Positions 52,366 to 61,573 of a DNA stretch of 64,000 bases are shown here, one piece after another. The position numbers were made by a program, and so were the translations under genes. The notes under the pieces were generated by a model. That model worked only from the letters and a program-made list of their open reading frames with translations, was not told the DNA's origin and searched no databases. The stretch's first letter is position 1. Each line of letters starts with the position of its first letter. The DNA is from Lachnospiraceae bacterium (GTDB lineage Bacteria > Bacillota > Clostridia > Lachnospirales > Lachnospiraceae), in assembly GCA_015056765.1 (NCBI GenBank), contig SVFQ01000004.1:124001-188000 (forward strand), read 5' to 3'.

Positions 52366-53247
52366 TCATGAATGATAAGATAATAATTTTAGTTTCTTGG
52401 ATAATGCTTCCAATTCTACATCCAGGCTGCAATCAAATATGCCGCCCTCTGTTTCGATTAGACACTCATTTTTCTGTAATGTGGCATCTTCCACGATTTC
52501 GGCTGTCACCTCATTCAAACCGCCTAACAGTTTCGATTTTTGCATGGTGACAAATCCAATGTCATCTTTGGACACACGTATAATAAAATTCTTTCCTGTC
52601 TCGATACTGTGAATGGTTGTATCGATAAGATGCAGGATAATGTCTCTATGTTCGGAAAGGTCCACCTGGAAAATGTGTTGATAAATACTGGTTAATTTAT
52701 CTACAAAAAGAGGCTCCACCGCTTGAATATTTAAATCATATTCTTTTTCCATTTCCTTCAGGCGTGCTTTTTCTTCTTCCAGAATTGCCATTGCTTCTGC
52801 ATGGCCCTGGGCAAATCCCTGATCATATCCTGCTTTTTGACCTTCTTCTCTGGCCTGCATACGAAGCGTGTCCAGTTCTGCTTGAATATCAGCCACGGCT
52901 TCGCTTCGCATCTGATCGATTTCTTCCTGAAGGTGTCCCATCATCTCTTCCCGCATTGCAGAATCGTCATATGTCTCTTCATCAGCAATAGGGGGATTTG
53001 AATCAAATCCCCCTCCATCATCTACATATTCTTCAGTTTGTCCATCTTCATCGCGAACAAGGCCCTCTACACCGGGATTTTCATCTCCATCCGTTTCATA
53101 GAAGTTTTCCGTAAGCCAAGGCTTAGGTTCTTCCTCTAGTTCATCTGAAATTTTTTCCAGCTTCTGGTCCAAAATATCACTTGAATCAATGATACGTTTT
53201 TCCTCGGAGTCCACGTTCACAGAGAAGTATTTATATATATTAGACAA
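52366..53247 (-). CDS. fliH: Flagellar export regulator FliH
   Basis: About 293 residues. Acidic, probably disordered N-terminal half; then a helical stretch with Gly-x-x-x-Gly-type repeats (REEGQKAGYDQGFAQGHAEAMA, about 140-160); then the V-type-stalk-like C-terminal domain. FliH holds and inhibits FliI. A TTG at 53247 (LSNIYKYFSVNVD, typical SN-I start) follows GGAGGA by nine bases and overlaps the fliG stop by eight bases; a GTG at 53265 within the ribosome-binding site is the alternative. Confidence 0.85.
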   Translation of the reverse strand: MSNIYKYFSVNVDSEEKRIIDSSDILDQKLEKISDELEEEPKPWLTENFYETDGDENPGVEGLVRDEDGQTEEYVDDGGGFDSNPPIADEETYDDSAMREEMMGHLQEEIDQMRSEAVADIQAELDTLRMQAREEGQKAGYDQGFAQGHAEAMAILEEEKARLKEMEKEYDLNIQAVEPLFVDKLTSIYQHIFQVDLSEHRDIILHLIDTTIHSIETGKNFIIRVSKDDIGFVTMQKSKLLGGLNEVTAEIVEDATLQKNECLIETEGGIFDCSLDVELEALSKKLKLLSYHS

Positions 53248-54259
53248 CGATCTCGTCTCCTCCACCTCTGGAAATAACGATTTCTGCAGAGTCTTCCAGT
53301 TTTCTGATGATGTTTACAATCTTCTGCTGTGCTTCCTCTACATCCTTCAGACGAACAGGTCCCATGAATTCCATGTCTTCCTTGATCATAGAAGCAAGAC
53401 GCTTGGAAAGGTTGTTGAAGATTGCATTCTGCACATTTTCATTTGCACTCTTAAGTGCAATTGCAAGGTCATTGTTATCCACATCTCTAAGCACACGCTG
53501 GATGGCACGGTCGTCCAAAAGAAGAATATCTTCGAAGACGAACATTTTCTTTCTGATTTCGTCTGCCAGTTCCGGCTCTTCGATTTCCAATGTCTCCATG
53601 ATATGCTTTTCTGTACCACGGTCTACGGTATTCAAGATATCTACTACCGCATCCACACCACCAATAATGGTGTAATCCTGGTTTACAAGGGATGCTAACT
53701 TGCTTTCCAAAATCTTTTCTACCTCTTTGATAACATCCGGACTGGTACGGTCCATGGATGCAATACGTTTTGCAACATCCGCCTGTCTATCCGGTGGCAA
53801 AGCAGACACGATAAGTGCCGCCTGCTGTGCAGAAAGGTAGGATAGAATCAGTGCGATGGTCTGTGGATGCTCGTCCTGAATAAAGTTCAGGAGCTGAGAT
53901 GCATCTGTCTTTCTCACGAACTCGAAAGGCTTTACCTGTAAGGATGCAGTCAGCTTGCCAATGACATCCATTGCCTTGTCCTGACCAAGGGCTTTTTCCA
54001 AAAGCTCTTTTGCGTAATTGATACCGCCTTCTGCAATATACTGCTGTGCCAGACAGATCTGATAAAACTCCTCGATAACTTCTTCTTTTACCTGGGGAGT
54101 TACGCTTCTGGTGTTGGCGATTTCCAGGGTAAGCTCTTCTATCTCCTCTTCCTTGAGATGCTTAAAAATCAAAGATGATTTTTCCGGCCCCAAAGCGATT
54201 AGCAGAATAGCTGCCTTTTGTAATCCATTCAGTTTATCCTCGCCGCCTCTGGCTGCCAT
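53240..54259 (-). CDS. fliG: Flagellar motor switch protein FliG
   Basis: A 339-residue FliG with N, middle (EHPQTIALILSYLSAQQAALIVSALPPDRQADVAKRIA, the EHPQ motif) and C domains (DILLLDDRAIQRVLRDVDNNDLAIALKSANENVQNAIFNNLSKRLASMIKEDMEFMGPVRLKDVEEAQQKIV) carrying the charged torque helix. It couples stator force to the rotor. Six bases after fliF. Confidence 0.97.
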   Translation of the reverse strand: MAARGGEDKLNGLQKAAILLIALGPEKSSLIFKHLKEEEIEELTLEIANTRSVTPQVKEEVIEEFYQICLAQQYIAEGGINYAKELLEKALGQDKAMDVIGKLTASLQVKPFEFVRKTDASQLLNFIQDEHPQTIALILSYLSAQQAALIVSALPPDRQADVAKRIASMDRTSPDVIKEVEKILESKLASLVNQDYTIIGGVDAVVDILNTVDRGTEKHIMETLEIEEPELADEIRKKMFVFEDILLLDDRAIQRVLRDVDNNDLAIALKSANENVQNAIFNNLSKRLASMIKEDMEFMGPVRLKDVEEAQQKIVNIIRKLEDSAEIVISRGGGDEIVV

Positions 54260-54265
54260 TACCTT

Positions 54266-55873
54266 TTACCCCCAATCCTCTTCCAGCCAGTTGCGAAGTA
54301 AGTTCGCAGCGGCCTCAGGGTTCTCTTCCACAAATTTCTCTATCATCATCCTTGTCTCGGACTTGGATTCTGTCTCAATTGCATCAATCATAGGCTCTTC
54401 CGGAGCTGATTGTAATAAGGACTCCACGGAAAGTTCTTCTTCCTGTGGTGCATTCTTTCTCTCCCGCATCATACTGCGAAGGATGACAAATGCAAGAAGT
54501 CCAAGAATCAATACAATCAAAATGATAACAATCAAATCTGTTGTACCGATTCCTAAGCCTTCCGAATCCACAAACCAGTTTTGCTGGAAGGCAAGTAAGG
54601 AAATATTTGCTTCCGGAATACCGGTTGCATTACTGATGGCCGTGATATAGTCTTCATCAATTTCCATCTTGGTACGATCACTGTTCTGAGCCTTATACTC
54701 TTCCCAGGAAATACCATCTAAAAGCCCCTGTTTCTTTGCGTCTTCCTGTTTAATAATCGTATAGTCGATAGCCGTAACAGAAACATAGGATTTTGCTTTA
54801 TCGATTCTACCCGGAGCTTTATTCTTCTCCGTAATACTCTCGTTTGGTAGATATTTGCTATTCACTTCGGAGCTACTGGACTGTTGCTGTCCGTAATCCT
54901 GCAATACATAGGTATCATCAGCTGCATTGGAATCTGTACCCGGGATACCACCACTACTATTTACAGAAGAAGTATCTATGGTATCCTGTTCTGCCAGCAC
55001 GCCCTGTTTTTGGCCCTCTGCCGGTGTATAGTCATGATGGGTTTCTTTCTCCGTGGAGAAATCCAATTCCAAGCTTGGAGCTACTTCAATGGTATCAAAG
55101 CCATTTGTATTCTCTAAAACACGTTTTACAGCACTTGCTACATAAGATTCTTGCTGCTGGCGAACTGTAAGCTGACTACCTGCGCCGCCTACAATAGAAT
55201 CCTCTTCTGCTCCGGAGAACAGCATCTTTCCATCATAGTCAATAATAGTAATGTTGCTTGTGTCGTCATTTCCAAGAGCTGTCGCAACAGCTCTTGCAAG
55301 AAATCTTGCATTTTCTTCAGTGAACTCACCTTGTAATTCAAGACCGATTGTGGCATAGGATTCCTGAGACTGGGCAATCAAAGTACCATTGTCATCCGGA
55401 ATGTTCAGTTGTACGTTGCAGCTCTTAATGGCAGAGAACTTCTTAATAAAATCGTTCTCCAAGTGAGACTCTAGATATAATTTGTATCTTTTCTTTTTAT
55501 CAGATTCTGTTGTGGAAAAGCCACCGCTTGTCACATTATCAATGGAATAGGATGTGGCCATAATATCATTTGCAGCCAGCAACAGATTCGCATCGGATAA
55601 TTGTGAAGTCAGAACTTCAATCCTGGTACCATCTGTAGATACTCTGTTTGTGATATTTTCTTCATCCAGCAGAGTCTTAATCTCGCTTCCTTCCTTGGCT
55701 GTTTCGCAATTTGCAAGTAAGGAATACTGTGGTCTTGTAAGCAAAGTAACCAGTAAAACAAAAGCAAGCAAAATCACTGACGATACGGTTATGATAATCG
55801 TTCTTTGCCGAATCGTCAGTGCTTTCCACCAATTTACAATTTTATCCAATAATTCTTTTAATTTCTCTGGCAT
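54266..55873 (-). CDS. fliF: Flagellar MS-ring protein FliF
   Basis: A 535-residue MS-ring protein: N-terminal membrane helix (about 22-45), periplasmic ring-building domains (YscJ-like, with RPQYSLLANCETAKEGSEIKTLLDEENI), Thr/Ser-rich middle, second membrane helix (about 433-460) and a cytoplasmic FliG-binding C-terminus (PEAAANLLRNWLEEDWG). Start 55873 follows GGAG; an in-frame GTG at 55894 is less likely. Confidence 0.96.
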   Translation of the reverse strand: MPEKLKELLDKIVNWWKALTIRQRTIIITVSSVILLAFVLLVTLLTRPQYSLLANCETAKEGSEIKTLLDEENITNRVSTDGTRIEVLTSQLSDANLLLAANDIMATSYSIDNVTSGGFSTTESDKKKRYKLYLESHLENDFIKKFSAIKSCNVQLNIPDDNGTLIAQSQESYATIGLELQGEFTEENARFLARAVATALGNDDTSNITIIDYDGKMLFSGAEEDSIVGGAGSQLTVRQQQESYVASAVKRVLENTNGFDTIEVAPSLELDFSTEKETHHDYTPAEGQKQGVLAEQDTIDTSSVNSSGGIPGTDSNAADDTYVLQDYGQQQSSSSEVNSKYLPNESITEKNKAPGRIDKAKSYVSVTAIDYTIIKQEDAKKQGLLDGISWEEYKAQNSDRTKMEIDEDYITAISNATGIPEANISLLAFQQNWFVDSEGLGIGTTDLIVIILIVLILGLLAFVILRSMMRERKNAPQEEELSVESLLQSAPEEPMIDAIETESKSETRMMIEKFVEENPEAAANLLRNWLEEDWG

Positions 55874-55913
55874 TGTTTCTTCTCCAAAGTGCACATCCTG
55901 TGCTGATTACAAC

Positions 55914-56240
55914 TTAGATTTGAATCTGCATAATCTCTTTATAAGCATCTAATACCCTGTCGCGAATCGCTACCGTGTAATTCAATGCTGTAGAAGCCTT
56001 GGAAAGAGCCACAGTCAAATCGTGCGTGTTCTCCGTTTCTCCCAAAGCCCATTTGATTTCTTCATCTTCTGCATCGGATAAGTATCCGTTCGTTGTATTA
56101 ATATTCTTAATGGCGGTATTTAGTAAGGATTCAAAGTTTCCCTTGTTATAATCCTCTGCATGTTCTTTTGCTATAGCAGTCTGATTATATGCTTTCGCTA
56201 TATCTTTAGAACCTACCGCAAATAAAGATGTAATGTCCAT
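55914..56240 (-). CDS. fliE: Flagellar hook-basal body protein FliE
   Basis: A 108-residue rod-adaptor protein; the C-terminal DLTVALSKASTALNYTVAIRDRVLDAYKEIMQIQI is the FliE signature. It joins the MS ring to the rod. Follows flgC by 38 bases. Confidence 0.94.
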   Translation of the reverse strand: MDITSLFAVGSKDIAKAYNQTAIAKEHAEDYNKGNFESLLNTAIKNINTTNGYLSDAEDEEIKWALGETENTHDLTVALSKASTALNYTVAIRDRVLDAYKEIMQIQI

Positions 56241-56278
56241 GCTTTATCCTTTCCGATCTTGCTTCATGATTTTATCTA

Positions 56279-56743
56279 TCAAGTACGACCAATTTCTAAT
56301 CCTCTTGTTGCAAGAGACTTGCTGGCTTCAAATGCTGTAGCGTTTGCTTCATAAGCACGGCTGGCGTCAATCAAGTTGGTCATTTCTGTAACTGTATCCA
56401 CATTTGGATAAGTTACATAACCGTTTTCATCTGCGTCCGGATGGCTTGGGTCATATACCATCTTCATATCTGTCACAGTGTCGTCGTACACCCCGGTGAT
56501 TTTCACACCACTGCCCTCATATCTTTTGGCAGCTCGATATAAGGTGCTGGAGAAACGTTCAGCGTGGATATCGTCGATTCCATTTCCTTTTTCTTCAAAA
56601 CGAACCACTTTTCTAACGTAAGGCGTCCCATCCTTGGTCCTGGTAGTATTGCTGTTTGCAATATTCTGCGCAATGATATCCATTCGATAGCGCTGTGCGG
56701 TTAATCCGGATGCATTGATATCAAAAGCATCAAAAATTCCCAT
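56279..56743 (-). CDS. flgC: Proximal rod protein FlgC
   Basis: A 154-residue rod protein: FDINASGLTAQRYRMDIIAQNIANSNTTRTKDGTPYVRK at the N-terminus and YVTYPNVDTVTEMTNLIDASRAYEANATAFEASKSLATRGLEIGR at the C-terminus. Normal length. Confidence 0.96.
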   Translation of the reverse strand: MGIFDAFDINASGLTAQRYRMDIIAQNIANSNTTRTKDGTPYVRKVVRFEEKGNGIDDIHAERFSSTLYRAAKRYEGSGVKITGVYDDTVTDMKMVYDPSHPDADENGYVTYPNVDTVTEMTNLIDASRAYEANATAFEASKSLATRGLEIGRT

Positions 56744-56757
56744 ATGGACCTCCTAAC

Positions 56758-57156
56758 TTACTTCATTACTGATCTAAGATTCTTAAATTCCTGATCAATG
56801 GCTGCCTGTAAGCCATTGTATCGAATCGTGTTTTCTGCCAGATACACGTTTTCTGTATCCGGATCTACATTATTCCCATCCATACGATAAGAATACAAAA
56901 ACTCATCTTCGTAAACTTTGGCATTTAATTCTTTGTTACGAAGAGTAGCTATTTTTTCATCCGTGGAAGTAAACCTGGAAGCTCCCATAGCTTTCTTTAA
57001 GGTCTCTTCGAAATTAATATCTTTACGTTTATACCCCGGTGTGGAAGCATTTGCGATATTATCTGCAATCAATTGATTACGAGTCCACGCTGCATCAGCT
57101 GCTTTATCCAGCACATTGATGTAGTCATATGCATTGGTACTATTGAGAGAACTCAT
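56758..57156 (-). CDS. flgB: Proximal rod protein FlgB
   Basis: A 132-residue FlgB (ADAAWTRNQLIADNIANASTPGYKRKDINFEETL; ENTIRYNGLQAAIDQEFKNLRSVMK). First gene of the fla/che locus. Start 57156 follows AAGGGG by six bases; the frame is open to 57294 but that part is leader and terminator. A 58-base leader separates it from its promoter. Confidence 0.95.
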   Translation of the reverse strand: MSSLNSTNAYDYINVLDKAADAAWTRNQLIADNIANASTPGYKRKDINFEETLKKAMGASRFTSTDEKIATLRNKELNAKVYEDEFLYSYRMDGNNVDPDTENVYLAENTIRYNGLQAAIDQEFKNLRSVMK

Positions 57157-57222
57157 GTCAATCCCCTTTCCTTTTCTAAACCCAAGATATGGTAGTTGTG
57201 ACCTAATCACACCTACATATAT

Positions 57223-57231
57223 TATATACCA
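57223..57231 (-). promoter_or_regulatory. Extended -10 promoter of the fla/che locus
   Basis: TGGTATATAAT on the minus strand (TATATA 57223-57228 with TG one base upstream); the -35 region reads TTTATT and is weak. No sigma-D type (TAAA-N15-GCCGATAT) sequence is visible. Lies just after the codY terminator. Confidence 0.5.
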
Positions 57232-57262
57232 AAAAACAGAATGAAAATAAACCCCTAAATAC

Positions 57263-57306
57263 AAAAAAGGGGCTACATGATGTGTTGCCATCATGTAACA
57301 GCCCCT
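57263..57306 (-). terminator. Terminator after codY
   Basis: Minus strand GGGGCTGTTACATGATG and CATCATGTAGCCCC form a long stem around GCAACA, followed by six U's (57263-57268). Confidence 0.88.
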
Positions 57307-57328
57307 ATATGTCGTTCCTTCACCTTTT

Positions 57329-58117
57329 TTATTTTCTTCCGATTTCTTGTTTGAGATTATCTATCTCATTGTACACCGCATCATTCAATACCTTGATGGA
57401 AGTACCCTTCATACCGGATGAGCGGGATTCGATAACACCGGCACTTTCGAACTTACGAAGTGCATTGACGATAACAGATCTGGTAATACCAACTCTATCG
57501 GCAATCTTGCTGGCTACCAGAATACCTTCTGTACCTCCCAGTTCATCAAAGATATAAGTAATTGCTTCCATTTCAGAATAAGAAAGAGTGCTGATAGCGG
57601 ATCGAACTACATTCAGTTTTCGATCCTCTTCTGCGCTTTCTTCGTTTACAGCGCGAAGCATCTCCAAGCCTACAACTGTGGTACCGTACTCGCAAAGAAT
57701 AATATCATCGATATCATACTGTGCGTTCTGCTTATAAGTAAGCAGAGTACCTAATCTTTCTCCGGCGATTTCGATTGGAGTAATCAAAGCCTGATAGGTC
57801 TTTGCAACACCACTTTCAAAACCAAGTGTCTCTAAATTTACATTCTCTTTCGTAGATAGAATTCCAAGAAGTCTTTCGTTTAACATGCTGTCAACAAATT
57901 CTCCCACGTCGTCAGATAAGAGACCTTTGAGTGGTTTAATTCCTTCGATTTCACCTACACCCAGTACTTTACCCTTTTTACTGATAACAAGGATATTGGA
58001 ATTTAAAATATCACGCATAACATAGCAGATATCATTAAACACCACCTTACTGGAATTATTATTGTGTAGCAATTTTCCGATTTTACGTGTTTTATCTAAC
58101 AACTGTACACTACTCAA
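57329..58117 (-). CDS. codY: GTP- and branched-chain-amino-acid-responsive regulator CodY
   Basis: A 262-residue CodY. N-terminal GAF domain for isoleucine/leucine/valine (LLDKTRKIGKLLHNNN onward) and C-terminal winged helix whose recognition part reads GILVASKIADRVGITRSVIVNALRKFESAGVIESRSSGMKGTSIKVLN. Start is a TTG at 58117 with GGAGGA nine bases upstream; the nearest ATG is out of frame and closes after three codons. CodY represses amino-acid, motility and competence genes in rich conditions. Its placement directly before flgB is ancestral. Confidence 0.95.
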   Translation of the reverse strand: MSSVQLLDKTRKIGKLLHNNNSSKVVFNDICYVMRDILNSNILVISKKGKVLGVGEIEGIKPLKGLLSDDVGEFVDSMLNERLLGILSTKENVNLETLGFESGVAKTYQALITPIEIAGERLGTLLTYKQNAQYDIDDIILCEYGTTVVGLEMLRAVNEESAEEDRKLNVVRSAISTLSYSEMEAITYIFDELGGTEGILVASKIADRVGITRSVIVNALRKFESAGVIESRSSGMKGTSIKVLNDAVYNEIDNLKQEIGRK

Positions 58118-58160
58118 AGTTCATTTCCTCCAAACTTCTATCCGAAAGCCCCAAATACGC

Positions 58161-58196
58161 AAAAAGGAACACTATCATAATAGCATAGTGTTCCTT
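58161..58196 (-). terminator. Terminator after topA
   Basis: Minus strand AAGGAACACTAT-GCTATTATG-ATAGTGTTCCTT followed by U's (58161-58165). The loop contains the codY -10 hexamer. Confidence 0.85.
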
Positions 58197-58205
58197 AATT
58201 GGCAA
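58177..58205 (-). promoter_or_regulatory. codY promoter embedded in the topA terminator
   Basis: TTGCCA (58200-58205), 17-bp spacer with TG one base before the -10, TATTAT (58177-58182), minus strand. The start point near 58170 falls in the 3' arm of the topA hairpin, so the codY message carries only half of it and can escape termination. Confidence 0.6.
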
Positions 58206-58217
58206 TGAATTGCGAAA

Positions 58218-58232
58218 AATTTTCTTGAATTT
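58218..58232. promoter_or_regulatory. Candidate CodY box upstream of the codY promoter
   Basis: AATTTTCTTGAATTT matches the CodY consensus AATTTTCWGAAAATT at 12 of 15 positions. It ends about 13 bp upstream of the -35, a place suited to autoregulation. Three mismatches are common in real sites but also arise by chance in AT-rich DNA. Confidence 0.4.
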
Positions 58233-58267
58233 TTAGGATTTTATAAACATTTTCGAAATTAGTCTGT

Positions 58268-60346
58268 CTACTCTTCTTTGTTGTCCGGCTTGTTCATAAT
58301 ATTACCACATTTTTCATTACTACAAACCAGCTTATTGCCACGAACTACGGTATATGCACCGCACTTATCGCAACGTACGTCCGATGGTCTTGCCCAGGAC
58401 ATAAAATCACATTCCGGGTTATCCACACAGCCAAAGAATCTTCTGCCCTTTTTGGTTTTCTTGATGACCACGTCCTTACCGCACTTCGGACAAGCTACGC
58501 CGATTTTCTCATAGTACGGCTTGGTGTTACGGCACTCAGGGAAACCAGGGCATGCAAGGAACTTACCATGTGGGCCATACTTGATGACCATCTTACGGCC
58601 ACAGTTCTCACACACTACTTCTGATTCCTCATCCTTAATCTCTACTTTTTCCAGTTCTTTTTCTGCCACTTGAACCGCTTGTTCCAAATCCGGATAGAAG
58701 TTGGCAATGATGGTTTTCCATTTCACATTACCTTCTTCTACTCCATCCAAAAGCTGTTCCATATTGGCTGTGAAATTCACATCTACGATGGAAGGGAAAG
58801 ACTCTTTCATCATACGATTTACCACTTCGCCCAGTTCTGTCACGAAAAGATTCTTTGCTTCTTTGATGACATAACGTCTTGCCAAAATTGTAGTAATAGT
58901 AGGTGCGTAGGTACTAGGTCTTCCAATGCCAAGTTCTTCCATGGCGCGAATCAGACTAGCCTCTGTATAGTGTGCCGGCGGCTGTGTAAAGTGCTGCTTT
59001 GGCATAAGCTCCTGTAAGCTTAATTCAGAGTCTTTACCAAGGCCTTTTGCAAGTACAGTATCTTTTTCTTTCTCATCTTCCTGCACATACACAGACATGA
59101 AACCGTCAAACTTTACTTTGCTGGCAGTAACCACAAAGCGTTCTCCGGCCGCATCAATTTTAACTGTAGTGGTAGCATATACTGCATTAGCCATACGACA
59201 TGCTACGAATCTCTTCCAAATCAGCTGATACAAGCGGTACTGATCTCTGCTCAAAGAATCTTTGATAGATTCCGGTGTTCGGTCTAAGTTCGTAGGACGA
59301 ATCGCTTCATGCGCATCTTGAATCTTTTTGCTGTTTTTCTTCGCTTTTTCAGGATTTGAGAAATACTCTTTGCCATAGTGCTTGCTGATATATTTCTTTG
59401 CCATGCTTTCTGCTTCATCAGAAAGTCTGGTAGAGTCCGTACGCAGGTAAGTGATGATACCAACCGGGCCATCATTGCCCAGTTCAATACCTTCGTACAG
59501 CTGCTGTGCAATACGCATGGTCTTAGAAGTCGTAAAGTTAAGCACTTTGCTGGCTTCCTGCTGCAGCGTAGATGTGGTGAAAGGAAGTGGCGCTTTTTTT
59601 GTACGTTCGCCTTCTTTGCAATCCACTACTTCAAATTTTGCTTTTTTCAGTTTTTTCAGAATCTGATTCACCTGTTCTTCAGACTTTAAGTCTACCTTTT
59701 CGTCTCCATTGCCATAATATCTGGCAATGACAGGTTTCTTCTCTCCTTTAATTTTGAGTTCTGCTTCCAATGTCCAGTACTCTTCCGGAATAAAAGCATT
59801 AATCTCATCTTCTCTATCGCAAATGATACGAAGTGCGACAGACTGCACACGACCTGCGCTCAGTCCTCGTTTGATTTTTGCCCATAAAAGCGGAGAAATC
59901 TGATATCCCACCATACGGTCCAATACGCGTCGTGCCTGCTGTGCATCCACAAGATTCATGTTGATTTCTCTGGATGCTTTGAAGGATTCCTTCACTGCCT
60001 TTTCCGTAATCTCATTAAACGTAATACGGTGGACATTTTTATCTTCTAACTTCAGTGCCTGAGAAAGATGCCAGGAAATAGCCTCTCCCTCACGGTCGGG
60101 GTCCGTTGCGAGATAGACTGTTTTTGCTTTCTTTACTTCTTTGCGAAGAGAAGCAAGCAAATCTCCCTTTCCCCTAATTGTGATGTATCTTGGTTCAAAA
60201 TCGTGTTCTACATCTACCCCCAGACGACTCTTAGGCAAATCCCTAACGTGTCCCTGACTGGCAACCACTTCATACTCCGGTCCTAAGAACTTTTTAATGG
60301 TATGAACTTTTGCCGGTGACTCCACAATTACTAAATTTTCTGCCAT
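58268..60346 (-). CDS. topA: DNA topoisomerase I
   Basis: A 692-residue type IA topoisomerase. TOPRIM domain with ATDPDREGEAISWHL, active-site Tyr in GIITYLRTDSTRLS (about 300), and three C-terminal zinc ribbons (CENCG...CPGFPEC, CPKCG...CVDNPEC, CDKCG...CSNEKC). It relaxes negative supercoils behind RNA polymerase. The dprA-topA-codY-flgB order matches Bacillus, without trmFO, codV and clpQY. Confidence 0.97.
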   Translation of the reverse strand: MAENLVIVESPAKVHTIKKFLGPEYEVVASQGHVRDLPKSRLGVDVEHDFEPRYITIRGKGDLLASLRKEVKKAKTVYLATDPDREGEAISWHLSQALKLEDKNVHRITFNEITEKAVKESFKASREINMNLVDAQQARRVLDRMVGYQISPLLWAKIKRGLSAGRVQSVALRIICDREDEINAFIPEEYWTLEAELKIKGEKKPVIARYYGNGDEKVDLKSEEQVNQILKKLKKAKFEVVDCKEGERTKKAPLPFTTSTLQQEASKVLNFTTSKTMRIAQQLYEGIELGNDGPVGIITYLRTDSTRLSDEAESMAKKYISKHYGKEYFSNPEKAKKNSKKIQDAHEAIRPTNLDRTPESIKDSLSRDQYRLYQLIWKRFVACRMANAVYATTTVKIDAAGERFVVTASKVKFDGFMSVYVQEDEKEKDTVLAKGLGKDSELSLQELMPKQHFTQPPAHYTEASLIRAMEELGIGRPSTYAPTITTILARRYVIKEAKNLFVTELGEVVNRMMKESFPSIVDVNFTANMEQLLDGVEEGNVKWKTIIANFYPDLEQAVQVAEKELEKVEIKDEESEVVCENCGRKMVIKYGPHGKFLACPGFPECRNTKPYYEKIGVACPKCGKDVVIKKTKKGRRFFGCVDNPECDFMSWARPSDVRCDKCGAYTVVRGNKLVCSNEKCGNIMNKPDNKEE

Positions 60347-60444
60347 AAACTACCTTTCATCCCCTTTACACTTATGCAATCTAGCCATTTTCTTTCAAAG
60401 ATGTTGCATATCGCTGATAACTATATAACAAAAAAAATGACTTT

Positions 60445-61572
60445 TCAAGAAAAATTTTTTAAAACATACATGCCACCAACCTGTTCCACCAAATCCATCG
60501 CTGTCAAAACAAGCAGTTGGCACAAGACTTCTTGTACGGTAACAGACATGCTTTTCTCACGCAAAGCTGATAAAATTTCATCTACTCCCATGGGCACTGT
60601 ATCTAATATAGAAAGAATTGCTTCCTGTTCCTTTTCCAGTTTCGGTCTCTTTTTGTGAGGCCCTGTTTGGGATTCTTTTAGCCCCAAAGCCAGTAAAACA
60701 TCGTCAGGACTGCAGGCCATACCCGCTCCCTGCTTAATGAGTTTGTTGCACCCCGCCGAAAAGATATCACAATTTCTTCCCGGCAAAGCAAATACTTCTC
60801 TTCCCTGATCTAACGCCATATCCACAGTAATGCTGGTACCGCTTTTCACTTTTGCTTCTACCACCAGCACCAAATCAGCCAGACCGGAAATAATTCGATT
60901 TCTGGGCGCAAACAGTTTTGCTATGGGTTGCGTCGTAGGGACGTATTCGGAAATAAGGCCGCCCTTCGTCGCTAGGCTATCATATAATGGACGATTACAT
61001 TTTGGATAACATACATCCACACTGCAACCTAATACGCCATAGCTTGTCCCACCTGCTGCGAAAGCCGCCTGCTGCGCTATACCATCCACCCCAAGCGCCA
61101 TGCCACTGATAATTTGCACCCCCGCTTTTGCAAGGGCATAGCCGTACTCCTCAGCTGCATATCTGCCATAGCTGGTACAGTTTCTGGCTCCAATGATGGC
61201 TACGCTCTTTTTTTCTTCTGTAGGAAGTGACCCTTTATAGTACAGGGCCATGGGCGCATCCGCCAAATCCAGCAATCTACCGGGGTATTCCCGTTCTCCA
61301 TACATGACAAGGTGGATTCCGTTCTCTTGCAGTTTCTTATACTCTACTTCCATTGGATAGGTTTTCTTGGCACTCCAGATTTTCTGGCCCAGTTCCTCTC
61401 CCACCGCAAAGCACAACTCTTCTTTCCCCGCAAGCATAATATCCTTCATACTGCCATACAACCCAAGTAAACTTTTCATGGACTTTTTCCTGAATCCCGG
61501 CACATGAAGCAAATAGTTTAAATAAATACGTTCCTCTTCGGATAAACTTGTATAACCATGAAACCCTTCCAT
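60445..61572 (-). CDS. dprA: DNA-processing protein DprA (Smf)
   Basis: A 375-residue DprA, which loads RecA on incoming single-stranded DNA during transformation. N-terminal helix-hairpin-helix-like part (about 1-75), Rossmann core with IGARNCTSYGRYAAEEYGYALAKAGVQIISGMALGVDGIAQQAA and C-terminal winged helix (about 310-375). Start 61572 follows GGAGGC; one base separates it from the comM stop. Confidence 0.95.
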   Translation of the reverse strand: MEGFHGYTSLSEEERIYLNYLLHVPGFRKKSMKSLLGLYGSMKDIMLAGKEELCFAVGEELGQKIWSAKKTYPMEVEYKKLQENGIHLVMYGEREYPGRLLDLADAPMALYYKGSLPTEEKKSVAIIGARNCTSYGRYAAEEYGYALAKAGVQIISGMALGVDGIAQQAAFAAGGTSYGVLGCSVDVCYPKCNRPLYDSLATKGGLISEYVPTTQPIAKLFAPRNRIISGLADLVLVVEAKVKSGTSITVDMALDQGREVFALPGRNCDIFSAGCNKLIKQGAGMACSPDDVLLALGLKESQTGPHKKRPKLEKEQEAILSILDTVPMGVDEILSALREKSMSVTVQEVLCQLLVLTAMDLVEQVGGMYVLKNFS

Positions 61573-61573
61573 A

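Noticed and set aside
54111-54650. 179-codon plus-strand frame spanning the fliG-fliF junction
   Set aside because: Antisense to two certain genes; serine-rich composition typical of complementary frames.
57157-57260. Sigma-D promoter in front of flgB
   Set aside because: No TAAA-N15-GCCGATAT-like sequence; the extended -10 motif fits sigma-A better.
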